This document shows, one piece after another, positions 47,092-58,498 of a DNA stretch of 64,000 nucleotides. Position 1 is the first letter of the stretch; the number at the start of each line of letters is the position of its first letter. Under the pieces are notes generated by a model, which saw only the letters and a program-made list of their open reading frames with translations, searched no databases and was not told where the DNA came from. The translations under genes were made by a program, and so were the position numbers. Source of the DNA: Combretum micranthum (Eukaryota; Streptophyta; Magnoliopsida; Myrtales; Combretaceae); contig JAMXBD010000710.1 of NCBI GenBank assembly GCA_024138025.1, positions 434,001 to 498,000 on the forward strand, given 5' to 3'.

Positions 47092-47892
47092 GTGGCACAT
47101 CGCCAAAGCTTCTTTCGATCGACAGACGACGCATCAGGTATGACATCCGTTCCCTCTTATACCTCCATTGATTTCCAATGACTTGGACTGTTAAATTGAT
47201 ATAGTTCGATGGTTTGTTAACGTAATATTATACTTTTGTTACTGCATCAGGTGGTGTGGGACCCATATAGCTCGATCTTGCCCTCCCTACCTCCATATTG
47301 CCTAGCGGGTAGCGATGTTTTGTGTGCACGGGTCTTATTGGTATGCTTCTACCTTGTCGAGCACTACTATTCTAACAGAGTGCTTAGACAGTTTGGTTGC
47401 TTCCAAGGGATCCCAGCACAGAGACGACAGCCTCCTAGAGAGAGGCGTGGCTAAGGACGGGGCAGGGGTCGGGGACGAGCTCGAGCACCAGGTATACAGA
47501 TCAGAGATGAGCCTGAGCCGTCCGATCTACCTTCACTTGATGAGCCTGGTCCTTCCCAGCTCACTCAGGACGAGGCTGGCCCGTCATCGACATCTTACTA
47601 TATGGGGGACACTCGCATGCCAGACCCGTCACACTCTGAGTTTCATACCCCCTTGGCTCCACAGAAGAGACGACCATCACCATCACATGATACGGGGGAG
47701 GGGCTCACACAGGTCGAGCCAGACCCTGTCCCGTTCCATCAATACAGTGCTGCTACTGGACATGAGGATGCTGCAGTAACAGATATTGTTCCATCTACAC
47801 AACATCCTCATCTGCGTACCTCGTTACCCAGGACGTACGTGAGATGGAGTAGAGGCCGAGGTCGAGGACAAAGGAGGAGAGACACACCTTAG
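47092..47892 (+). pseudogene. Plant mobile domain (PMD/MAIN-like) gene remnant, C-terminal part
   Basis: A probable short exon (about 47092-47138, WHIAKASFDRQTTHQ) ends CATCAG|GTATGA; after an intron ACATCAG-like acceptor TGCATCAG|GTGGTG (47251) the frame continues VVWDPYSSILPSLPPYCLAG, LLVCFYLVEHYYSNRVLRQF and GCFQGIP. These match the C-terminal part of the PMD found in MAIN/MAIL proteins, phosphatase-7 long-form homologues and many transposon-linked genes. TAA at 47452-47454 (after RQPPRERRG) interrupts the frame, which stays open in the same frame to RRRDTP and a stop at 47890-47892 (Gly/Arg-rich, then Pro/Ser-rich tail). Earlier PMD exons were not found, so I call it a remnant. It is unusually GC-rich for this window. 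Confidence 0.75.
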
Positions 47893-48284
47893 CAGCAACA
47901 GTAGATGATAGATTTTCTTTATTTTGATTGTTGCATATAGCTTCTTACTTTTTGGTATTATTCTTGTATGTATATTGTGCTCCTTTTCTCTTGTACATTT
48001 TAAGAGAACAATCAATCAGCATTTCGTTTCATATTATCTGTTACGAGTCTACAAATTTTCATATTTTCATTGTACTGTGCTGACAAACAATCACAATACC
48101 GCTGTGATTAAATGATTGGGATTGGGATTGGGATTGGGATTGGGATTGAGAATGTGTGTTTAGGCGGAATGGTATTATAACTGTGTTGATTTTGGTTAAT
48201 GGCTCGTATAGCTATTTATATTTCTACTTGACAGGTTTTATATGTAATTTTTTGAGTTTCTCAAGTAATAAATTGAATTTTGTG
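47893..48284. other. Spacer with a hexanucleotide repeat
   Basis: No gene seen. It contains the (GATTGG)n array at 48114-48148. Confidence 0.6.
48114..48148 (+). repeat. (GATTGG)n microsatellite
   Basis: Nearly six perfect GATTGG/GGGATT units. Confidence 0.9.
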
Positions 48285-48420
48285 GAGAAAGATATAACCT
48301 CCTCTCTCGAAGAGAAGAGGTCACCTCCGGTGCAATCTCGTCTCTCGAAAAGACGAGGTCATCCACTTATAAGAGACGAGACCATGTTGCCTAAAATCGG
48401 GAATAATTTTTTTTATGATA
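48285..48420. mobile_element. Partial copy of the CTCGTCTC MITE-like element
   Basis: CTCTCTCGAAGAGAAGAGGTCA, CTCGTCTCTCGAAAAGACGAGGT and AAGAGACGAGACCATG form nested inverted repeats like those in the element at 28560-28765. The right arm ends in TTGCCTAAAATCGGGAATAAT; the left arm is degraded. Confidence 0.5.
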
Positions 48421-48469
48421 TTTTCGTAATTAATTTCAAAAATATTAATATTTTATTCCTTTTTCCAAT

Positions 48470-50106
48470 AAAATAAGATTAAATATGAGCCTTATGATCT
48501 AGACTTAATCTAACGACTATTATTCAGCCAATTAAAAATATAATAAATCTTGACAAATCTAATAAATCTAAATATCTTTACCTATTATATTTATAATAGA
48601 TAAGTCTAAAACTAAATATAAAAATCCTCATACCATATGAGACGATTATGTTGACGCAAATTCCTCTGCTTATAGTGTTGGCCCATCACTAACTCTCGCA
48701 TTCATCATTTTTTTTCCCCCCTTTTTTCCCCTGGTATATCAGCTGACTTGGAGCGGCTTGTAGCTCCATAAATCTTAAACGGCGAAGTATAATAGGATCT
48801 CCGTTTGAATAAAATATAAAACGATCTTAAATCTTAGAGACCAGTAAGGGCAAAATATTAAACGACCTTCGTTTGAGCATATTCATTACACTTTGTTCTT
48901 TCGTACTAGAGTCAACGGTTCCTTCTGAGCTGAAGCCTTCTATAGCTTTATGGCATTAGATGCTTTTTTTTTTTTTTTGGCCGACAAGGCATTCGGTGCT
49001 TCTTTTTTCTTTTGTTTTTTTGGCCGACAAGGCATTCGACGCTTATTCTCTTTTTTTTTTTTTTTCCCGGCAGACAAGACATTCCATGCTTAATTTTTTT
49101 TTGGCCGACAAGACATTTTAGCGTGTAGCGTAAAAACTTAAAAAATTATATAATTTCACCATTAATTTTGATAACAGTAATTTCAGCCGCTATTTAACCG
49201 ATTCATACAGTACTAAATCGTAATCAAATAATTAAAATAATTAATATTTTAATTATCATATTTTTTTAATAATTAGATGATTGATTTAATAAACGTGTGT
49301 TAATGAAATTGTAAAAGCTCCATGTGGTTATGCTAGCATAGATTGCATTATAAAAGGTTCTATTCCCAAAGGCACATTCAGCAAACATAGAAAGTGCATA
49401 TTAAGTACGCGCCTTTTGTGAAAAATGACGACACATAAAATGGAAATAAGTATTAAAAATACAATACTTTAATTTTTTTTTAAATGCTATATTTCAAGAC
49501 CCTCCAAGGCTGCCAATCATTTCTATTCTTTTCTTTTTCTCTTTTTTTTTTTAATTAGTGAAGGATATAACCAATGCAATAGATTGCATGTAGCAATAAG
49601 GAAAATTTATGTTAATTAATTATGTATAAAAACATGAAGACTATATGTTGTCTCATTTTTGCAATATATAAGCTCTAATATCTACTAAAATTAATAAAAT
49701 ATTAGTGATCTATCACTGAAACAAAGCGATGAGGAAATACATCAATCACATCGTTCTCCTTAACCGTTCTCAATAACAGCACAAGCTAAATAAAAAATCT
49801 AATAACACAATAGCCTCTCTCATTTATGTTTCCCATTATTACATCCTTTGCCTCATGAAATCCCTCAACGAATCCAATGCAGCTACAGAACTTGCTGGGA
49901 AACCCTTTCCAAATCTCGTGCGGAGCAGTGCAGCTCGTTCTCGTAAACCTTCATCCTTCATCAGCCTTTCGATTCCCTTAACAATATCATCCTTCCTCAC
50001 ATTCCGTGTAAAATCATCAGACACGGATACCCCACCTTAAGGTGCGCCACCACTAACTTAGAATTCATATACTGATCTCCTCTGATTGGCCACGTCAAAA
50101 ATGGGA
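48470..50106. repeat. Segmental duplication, copy 2
   Basis: Same-orientation partner of 23375-24945. This copy continues into the longer UGT gene, whereas copy 1 stops inside the PSPG region. Differences include the poly-T/GACAAG array and a two-base deletion at about 50025. Confidence 0.85.
48945..49130 (+). repeat. Tandem GACAAGGCATTCGACGC-type array, about five units
   Basis: Units at about 48949, 48979, 49022, 49068 and 49102, separated by poly-T spacers. The matching array in copy 1 (23870-23966) has about three. Confidence 0.75.
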
Positions 50107-51453
50107 TCCCACGCCCAGCAGCTTCAACAGTAGAGTTCCACCCACAGTGTGATAAAAATCCACCCGTTGATGGGTGGCTCAGGATAAGCAACTGTGGTGC
50201 CCACCCGTATATGATCAAACCTCTATCACCCACTTTCTTATCTAGACCGGTAGGGAAATAGCCATCCTCACCCGGTTTACCCCCAATAAATGTATCAGGT
50301 GGACCGGGCCTGCCCGAGCCGGGTTGGATTACCCATATAAATGGTTGACTCGATTCTTCTAGTGCAGCAGCTAGCTCCGCATGTTCTTCCCTTGTCGGAC
50401 TCACCTCACTACCGAACGACACGTATAGGACTGAGCCACGCGGCTTCGAGTCTAGCCACTGGCTGACTTCTTCCTCCGTAATGTTGGAATTTCGATTGGA
50501 CCGGATCTCTTTGTCGTGGACAAGAGAATCGGCTGATTTCCAGTACTGATCTGGCAAAAGCGGTCCAACACCCCAAACCGGTTTGTTCATTTGATGGGCA
50601 ATGTATTGGAGAAACGGGTGTTCCAAATCGTCGCACGTGTTGAACATGAGAGCAATCGTATCAGCTACTTCCTCAACCCATGGTGGCTGCTGACCCCGTT
50701 CAGGTGGCCCCATGAATTTTGGTCCAGGAAAACCACCAGGCCGAGATAATCCAGGTCCAGGTCCACCCCCTCCCCTTCCGGCTCCACCTTCACGACCAGC
50801 ACCTTCCCGAAGGGGAGGCGGACCAGGAGGACCAGGAGGACCAGGCGGACCAGGCGGACCAGGAGGACCAGGACCAGGGACCAGAGGACCGGGGGACCAG
50901 GCGGACCAGGCGGATGCCGCTCCAGATCGTTCACGGTCATTGCCATTTCTTCAGGTAAACCGGGCAGGAATCGCTTCTCTCCAGGTTTAATATCACCTAC
51001 ACCGGCTTTCCATGATGCGTACTCCATTGCTGCCGAGCAAGCACCGGAAGTGAAGAACCCAATAGTTGGGACTTCAAATTTCTTAAATATCTCGGCGGTC
51101 CATCCCATCATGACGTCAAGAACAGCGCAAACCGGTCGGCGAGATTCTGGGTCGTTTATCCGGTTCGAGAGGAGGAATTCGAGGCCTTGAGCCATGTGGT
51201 TGTGAAGGTGATGGTGCTGGATCATGGGATCGGAACCTGGCTCCGACGGAGGTGGCGGGGATGAGGGTACCTCAGCGACCTCGACGAGTGGGACTTGGGG
51301 GAGAGAAGAAGGGATAGAAGGGGTGAGATGGGATGGAACGACAAGAATAGCCTTGAAGTTTCTTAAAGGTAATTGCTTGCAGAGCTCCATGCATGGGAGC
51401 AAATGGCCTTGTCCAAAGAACGGAACTACCATAATCTCACCTGCATGTGCCAT
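49839..51453 (-). pseudogene. UDP-glycosyltransferase (family 1 UGT), two frameshifts
   Basis: Family-1 UGTs transfer sugar from UDP-glucose to small molecules in the cytosol. ATG at 51453 starts MAHAGEIMVVPFFGQGHLLP with the catalytic His at residue 17. The middle has a collagen-like Gly-Pro-Pro stretch, then KFMGPPERGQQPPW, IALMFNTCDDLE and SVLYVSFGSEV. The PSPG box is complete (WAPQLLILSHPSTGGFLSHC ... WPIRGDQ). Frameshift 1 is at the five-G run 50891-50895 (one C too few in the sense strand, after HPPGPPGPP). Frameshift 2 is a two-base loss near 50025 (ACACGGATACC here, ACACGGCATACC in the fragment at 24679-24951), giving LKVGYPCLMILHGM and a stop. The natural end would be DFMRQRM at 49839. 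Single exon, no introns seen. Acceptor substrate unknown. Confidence 0.9.
50815..50935 (-). repeat. GC-rich Gly-Pro-Pro coding repeat within the UGT
   Basis: Nine-base CC(T/G)GGTCC(T/G)-type units encode GPP repeats. GC content is far above the surroundings. Frameshift 1 lies in this repeat, so slippage is a likely cause. Confidence 0.8.
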
Positions 51454-51524
51454 CTTGGAGTAGTGATCTAATTTCTCTATTCGTTGCTGTGCTTGAGGGA
51501 TTTAGTTTTGCATTACAATGCTTC

Positions 51525-51530
51525 TTTATA
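51525..51530 (-). promoter_or_regulatory. TATA box of the UGT gene
   Basis: TATAAA on the minus strand (ACTATAAAGAAG), about 75 bp upstream of the UGT ATG at 51453. A transcription start about 30 bp further downstream would leave a short leader. Confidence 0.6.
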
Positions 51531-51744
51531 GTATAACGGAGAGAGAGCCGCGGGGGGGACGCGGGAAAGGAAGCGTGGTGGAAATAAATGAAAACTCTGG
51601 AGTAAGAAAACTTAAGAAGAAAGGAAACAATCAAAGGATAGGATGGGAAGTCGGCTCACCTCAGTCTCTATCAAATTAAGTTTAGGCACATGGAAAGTTT
51701 GACCGTTAGTTCTGTACGATTGGCCGGTGGGGTGGGGCAACAAC

Positions 51745-51770
51745 AAAAAAAAAAAAAAAAAAAAAAAAAA
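51745..51770 (+). repeat. Poly-A tract (26 A)
   Basis: Uninterrupted A run. Confidence 0.9.
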
Positions 51771-53004
51771 TTCTAATCAATCCGTAACTGAATTATATTA
51801 AATGAAAAGTATGTTTTTTTTTTAATAATTTGATTTAAAATTTTTTTAGTTCGAATCAATCCGTAAATTTATAGTTTAAATTAGGAGATAGACCAAATCA
51901 ATCCGTAAAACCAAACCAAACCGTTTTAAAAAAATATAATCATATTTTACTTTTAACTTATAATTATAAATTTTTTTATGATGATTGATTAAAGATCATA
52001 TATATGCATATTATTTTATTTTATATTTTTTATATGGTGAATATTGATTAAAATTAACTTCATAATTTCTAAATTTGTTTTTTAGGCTCATGATATATAT
52101 TTTTTTGTTGATAATAAACTATTATTTTTTTAATAGTTTTTAACTTTATAAAATATAAAATTTATTTATTTAGTTATAAACTCTTATTATGTAATAATTG
52201 TTTAATGTATTTTATCAGTGGATCATTTTATTCGTTGATAAATTTTGTTGATAGATTATTTCTTATTTTGGCTAAATTTATTGGTAGATGATTAACTTGG
52301 TGGTTCTATTAAAAATTAAAAATTATGACTCACTATGTATTGGTTAGTAAATATATTCTATTGGTAAATAACTGATTTTATAGAGAACTACATATTAAAA
52401 GTATAGTGAATTATAAATTATTTTATCGTGATTTATAATATAAACTTTGTAAAGTGATATAAATATTTAATTATAAAAAAATTAAAAAAATAGAACAACG
52501 AAAATTTTTAGTTAGAATTTTGATTTAATCTGTAATCCAAATCTTTATTTAATGGTTTAGAAAATTTCTAATCTGAATTAAAGCGTTACTTAATGGTTGG
52601 GTTTATGATGGAAAAAGAAAAAACTAAACCGTAAATTATAGTTTAGCTTGGTTTTAGAAAAAATTAAGCCAAACCGATCCGTGCCCACTTTAGTGGAAGG
52701 AAAGGAGAGTTACCTGTGTGGTCAAGCATTACCTCTTTATTTTTCAAAAGAGATATTATAAATAATGCTCTATGATCTCTATTGTAACATATTGAAACTC
52801 TTTACCTATGCAAAAGTATTAGATTCGGAGATTATAATAAGGAAAAGAAATTCCAACTTTTCATCATGAAAATTTGTGTCTTGTCTGAATAAATTTTTTC
52901 TCTTTATTTACTTATTTTATTAAGCAAAGGCAACATTATTATAGGGGAAAAGGAAAATAATAATAAACTTTTAAAAAATATAAAAATGTTACTGGGATCA
53001 AAAT

Positions 53005-53100
53005 AATTCCAATTTTAGGTAAGTTGACCTTATCTTTTAGAGAACAAGGTCTTTATGTTATGCTTGGACCTCCTGTCTTTAAGAGACGAGGTTAGCGGCA
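53005..53100. mobile_element. Partial CTCGTCTC MITE-like element
   Basis: Keeps the left-arm GGTAAGTTGACC...TTATCTTTTAGAG and internal AAGAGACGAGGTTA; no right arm is seen before 53241. Confidence 0.45.
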
Positions 53101-54408
53101 TTATATTCGCCCGCATCTTATTCTTTCTCATTTCGACATATTACAGTAGCCTAAGATTCACCGAAAATCCGCAAATCCAAAGCCTTAACCCTCACTTCAA
53201 ACGAATTTTGACAAAATCACATCGTCATTTTGAATAAGATCTGTAAACCCCTTAATTTTTCATAATTCTTAGAAAATAATCATAGAGTTAAATACCAAAA
53301 CCAAGACCTTGAAAACTGACCCAAGTTAAAACTGAATTCTAAATAAGATCAAATATGAAAATTCTTGATCTTGAGAAAAAGAGAAGCCTCAAAACAAAAT
53401 GAAAAATCCAACAATCGTTTGATTCAACATTCCGTATGCGAACCAAATCATCTATCTTATCATTAACACACAAATCAATATGATCTATCCAAATAACACT
53501 CGATGATAAAATACTAAAACCTTAAATCCTTCGGTAAATTTTGGAATAAAAAATTTCAATTACCAACAAAAGTCAAATTGAGTCAACCCATAACCCTAGA
53601 CTCGGTTAAATAATCCTAGGAACTTAAAAACTATTAAATAAATCATTAAAAAAAACAAAATAAAATGTAAATTTTGAACCAAAAATAAAACACGGTTAAA
53701 ATCCCAAAATTTTATGATCTTACGAATAAATTAAAAAGCCATAAGTCAAACCAGAACCTTAAAAGTCAACAAAGTCTACACAAACCCTAATGTTTAGATC
53801 CATCAATCCCCGCACTCTTAAACCCTAAGCAACGTAATTGAGATAATTGTGGATAATAGTTCATAATAATATAAGGAAGCTTAAAAGTATCAGATTCGTT
53901 AGTTTTTAGCGTATTTCAACCCAAATGGGATCAGTTCTCGAAAAGTGTCTCAGGATTTGGAACAGTAAAAATATTCTGATGACATTGTCAAATTCTTAAT
54001 AATATAAGGATTTTAAAAATATCAGTTTTGTAATTTTTCAATAGATAAAAATATTAGATATTGCATTTTTATACGTATTTCCTTTACTAGCGGTAAATTA
54101 TTAGTTTTGTTTACTATTCATATCCTATTCTACACTATTCACAGCTATTCATCTCTCTCTACTTTTTGTACATCTATTCTTACTACCTATATACATATTT
54201 TCTTACTTTTTAGTTTTCTTATATAACTTTAATCACATCATACTTTACATATTATTATTTTTCTCTACAAAAATAAATAAATAAATAAATTTTTGTCACA
54301 TCTTCTCTCTCTTCCTCCCTTAATGTTGTCCACTTCCTCTCTCTCTTTCCCTCCATTTCTTTTATTTTTCATTTATTTAATTAACTTATTATTCTCTTCA
54401 CATTTATC

Positions 54409-54592
54409 TATAAATATCCCATGTTTCTCATTTTTTTCATACACTCATTTACCATAACAAAACTCTCTTAAAATCACTCCTCCAATCCTCTCTCCAAAAA
54501 TCTCTTTTCACTTTTTCAAATTTCCCACATTTCATCCGCCTACATACTACTAAAACCTCTCTTTAACTACTACCCATATTCTACGCTAGGTA
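54409..54592 (+). promoter_or_regulatory. TATA box and splice-donor-like site in element H
   Basis: TATAAATA at 54409 is followed about 178 nt later by GCTAG|GTAAATTCC (GT at 54590). Same arrangement as in D, F and G. Confidence 0.45.
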
Positions 54593-56506
54593 AATTCCTT
54601 CCCTATATTTTCTTACCATTGCATATAACTTCGCATGACCATGGTGTATGTTTTTTAAATATTTAAATGTTATGAAAACAATACTATGTTCATATTTTGT
54701 TCTTGTTCATGAATAAATTTCATTTTATTATTATGTTATTTTATTATTATTATTATTATGTTACATACTATTATTATTGTTCTAACCTAACTCCTATATT
54801 ATATTATCTATATTTATATATATATATATATATATTTCTTAGAGCATATAAGCTCACTAACATAACCATTATTTATTTATTATGCTTTGCAATTTATTTA
54901 TTCCATGCTTTAATATTAAGACTAGTATTTCTAGTTTTAGACTTGTCCTTATCAAGTTACAACAATTTTTTTTATTTCTTTTATTTTTCTTTTTGAACTT
55001 GCCTATGACTAAGTCCGGAAGCCTTGAAATTAAGCTAAGACTTTCTATACTTGATATTTATTTCTTGCTCATTCTTATGTTTTCTATTTTTCTAATTATT
55101 ATTATTTTTGTTGTGTTACTAGTACATATTCATATTTATGCATGATCACATTGGTTTTTGTCTGTCGAGCCCGAATTTTGCTCCTTTTCTTCTAAAGGTC
55201 CCAATCCATATCAAACCCGACCCATTTGATACAAACCACTCAACAAGGAACCAGTAGGGTTTTCATAAAAAAGCCCGGTTTTTGGAAAAATATTTTGATT
55301 GGAGTCGCCACCGGCTAAAGCCGGAAAAAGGTGAACCAAAAACCAAATGAGTGGTTTGGTTTCTAGTTCGGCTACTGGTCTGTGGGAAAATCAGAAATTG
55401 ATGAGTCCGGAGGCTGCTACTTTAAAACCTAAACGGTTATCTAGGCTTGGATGGGCTTTAGAAATCTTGAATTATATAGGCCAAAGAGGTAATTTTGGAT
55501 TTTTTAATTTTTCAATTTTTTTTGTTTGTTTATAAAAAGGAATCTACATGTTTACAAAAATATATACATTTTTTTGTTTTAAAAAAAAAATCCTAAAAGT
55601 TTTTTATTTTTGTGACCGCCCGCAGGTGCCTACGTATCCGCTAGCCGGAATCAGGTCCTCGTAGTTCGTTTTGATTTTATAAAATTTTTAATTTGTTTGT
55701 ATTTCTTAATTTTGAAAATCCACCGAGTTTAAGTATTTAATCAATTTTTATTTTGAAATTCCTAAAGAGATCTAATTTTTGTGTTTTTATTTTTGAAAAT
55801 TCCTAAAAGATACTAATTTTGGAAAAAACCTGTTATTGTTTTTGTTAATTTAGAAAATAACTAGATGATATAATTATATAAAGGCTAGGAAAACATTTTT
55901 TTTTCTTATGATATTATGCTAAATATATATAATTTTGTTTTGTGAATTTTTCTCATTTTTTTTGTTTTTATATAAATAAAAAAATTATAGAGTAACTAAA
56001 ACATGCTCAAGATATCACACCAAACATTTCGCGAATTCTAACAACTAATCCTTCGACTAAACAATCGCGATTTATAATTATAATACATAATATGACAATA
56101 ACAATACTAATAACAAATGATAATAATAATGATATTAATAATAAATAAAACTAAAAAACCTATTTTTTTTATAATTTGTTTTTTTATTGAAAATTATACT
56201 CTAAAATTTTATTTATTTACATCATCATTAGGAATATGTAACAGATATAATCATACTCACACACACACACATATTTTTTTTGTCTTTAGAATCTAATTTA
56301 TTTACTGATTGCATTTATATACTAAAACTCTTTTTTTTTTTTTTTTACCTAAATATGATATTACATATCAATACTAATAAAATTGGAGCATGCATCTCAA
56401 CTATCTATACACACATATATAATTATTATTATTTTTGTTTGTTTTTCTTTTTTATTTCTTATTATTTTCTAGTTTTTTTATGCATTACATTAATATATCT
56501 TATAGA

Positions 56507-56605
56507 AAAACAATAACAACGACATCAGCAACAATAGCAGCAACAACAACGATGGCGACAACAACGACGATGACGACAACAACAACAATGATAATAATAA
56601 TAACT
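56507..56605 (+). repeat. (AAC/ACG)n-type trinucleotide-rich region
   Basis: Imperfect AAC, GAC and AAT triplets in element J. It creates low-complexity open frames on both strands that are not genes. Confidence 0.75.
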
Positions 56606-57107
56606 AATAAAAAAAAATTTGGAACCTTGTCAAATGATCTGGTCGACTTCGTTAGAGGCTGGGACGTGCAATGGTGATGGTGGTTGAAGCGGCTGGTCAC
56701 GATCTGGGTTTAGTGTATGATGGAGATAGAGGCGTTGAGAGAGAGAGAGAGAACAAGAGAGATTAGAGAAAGAGAGTTGCAAGAGAGATCTGTTTTTTTT
56801 TTAATCTACTTTCTATGTTTTGATTTCTCTCTCTTGAAGAGGAGGAATTGGTTGTCATTTTATAGGAGCATGGAGGAAGATGGAGGGGTGCACGACCATT
56901 AATGGCCGTTACAAGCAAGTGAAAAGATTGGAGGTTACGGAACTTAGAGGGTTGGGAGAGTTACGAATCCTTTCATTATTGATCTTAAATCCATATTTAA
57001 ACGATTTAAATTCTGGAATAATTCACACTTTTAATGACATAACGGATGAAAATTGAAAGGGTACGCATGAGTGGTAATGCACGCTCCCAAAAAAATTTCG
57101 TTGTGTT

Positions 57108-57182
57108 GATGCATGGATCAAACTTCGGTCCCCTCCCTTGCACTCCTCAGCTTTAACCAACTAAGCTATGCTTGGCTTTTTA
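57108..57182 (-). other. tRNA-like sequence in element J
   Basis: The minus strand reads GCATAGCTTAGTTGGTTAAAGC, with an A-box-like TAGCTTAGTTGG and a pairable D-arm (GCTT/AAGC). About 30 nt later comes ACCGAAGTTTGATCC, resembling a degraded B-box/T-arm. The acceptor and anticodon stems do not pair well. Likely a tRNA-derived piece, not a working tRNA. Confidence 0.4.
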
Positions 57183-58300
57183 TTCATTTTCTCACCTAAA
57201 ATTCATTTAAATCATTCAAACCAGGCTAAACGCATTTTCAATAAAAATAGGCCAAATTTGATACGGGTCCAAGATCCAAATTAATTTTCAAAATAGCTCA
57301 GTGCACTAATATGAAATATTTTTTATATTTTTTTCATTTTCTAACTTTTTTTATTTTAATTCTAAAAGGCTTATTTACTCAAAGATGGGGTTTTTGATGA
57401 GTTTCTTTTCTCTTTTTTTTTTATAGTATTTTTTAATTTGGTCATTTTTTGTTGATTTTTAATTTAGCTAATCTTTTTGTATTTTTTGATAATTTTCAAT
57501 TTTTATTGTATTTTCTATCATTTTTTATGACTTTTATGATTATTTGAATTTTTCATTTTTTTTGTATTTTTATTTTTAAAAGGGGGCAAAAATGGGGTGT
57601 CTGTAAACCCCTAAATTTTTGGAATCGGTTTAGCATAAAACCCTAAACCGGAAGTCAAATGGAACCCTAAAAGTCAACAAAACCCTAGTTTACCGTACAC
57701 ATCTAAATCCGGCATTGCTATTTCCTTTGGCCCTGAGAAACGAAGTTGGGATAATTAGCTAGAATAGTTCGTAATAACCATAGGTTTTATAAAAGTTTCA
57801 GTTTCGCGAGATTCGGGTGTCCTTCGAACCCGATCGGACACGGCTCTCGAAAAACGTTTCCGGAAGCCCGAAATAGTAAAAATATTTCGAATATACCGTT
57901 AGACTCGTAAAAATATAAGTTTTCCAAAAATATCAGTTTCGTAATTTTTCGGTAAGTAAAAATAACAGATATAGCTATTATACGCATATTTTCTTACTAC
58001 CGGTACTTTAATTGTCATATCTACTTTACATTACACTATTCATTACTATTTTACACTATTCTTTTATCTCTACTTTTTCTTACACCTATTCTATATAACC
58101 TATAAACTTAACTTTTTACCTTTCCCATAACTTTATATCACATCTACCTTACATATTACATCTTTTATTTTCCAAAAAGTCAAAAATAAATCACTCTCTC
58201 CCCTCTACACTCAATGGCCAGCGCCCCCTCCCCATGTGCCTCTCAATTTTGTTTCAATTTTAATTTATTTTAATCACACAAAAATCACTCCTCAATTTCC

Positions 58301-58498
58301 TATAAATACCCCCCTTCTCTTTCACTTCTTTCACACATTCACTACCCACAAATTCTCACAAAAACTCTCTCAAAATCTCCTCTCAAAACTCTCTCAAAAT
58401 ACTATCCCAAAACTCTCCCAAAATAATTCTACAACCACTTCTACCAACAAACCAAAACCATAACCACATAACTATACCAAAGTCTTCTTTAGGTAACT
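58301..58498 (+). promoter_or_regulatory. TATA box and splice-donor-like site in element G
   Basis: TATAAATACCCCCC at 58301, then about 190 nt of CT- and CA-rich sequence, then AG|GTAACT (GT at 58493). The CT-rich leader is purine-poor, as in sister copies. Confidence 0.5.

Larger units (their letters stand above)
51540..53241. other. AT-rich intergenic DNA
   Basis: No gene recognised. It has a 26-A run at 51745-51770 followed by repeated AATCAATCCGTAA and AAACCAAACCAAACCG motifs (about 51771-51930), and AAACCGATCCGTGCCCAC at about 52672-52690. This resembles a degraded non-autonomous DNA element, but clear terminal inverted repeats and a TSD were not found. Another part-copy of the CTCGTCTC element is at 53005-53100 (GTAAGTTGACC...AAGAGACGAGGTTAG). 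Confidence 0.5.

Noticed and set aside
50712..50990. Plus-strand open frames rich in GPG/GGP or DQE repeats
   Set aside because: They are the antisense of the GPP-coding repeat of the UGT; low complexity and no independent support.
54697..55145. Hydrophobic, Tyr/Phe-rich open frames resembling membrane proteins
   Set aside because: AT-rich low-complexity sequence inside element H; similar in position and composition to the non-coding parts of G (58600-58960).
56435..56700. Open frames of repeated T, M, I or V residues
   Set aside because: Products of the trinucleotide-rich region in element J; both strands are open for the same reason.
57108..57182. A functional tRNA gene
   Set aside because: The acceptor and anticodon stems do not pair and the B-box is imperfect; kept only as a tRNA-like sequence.
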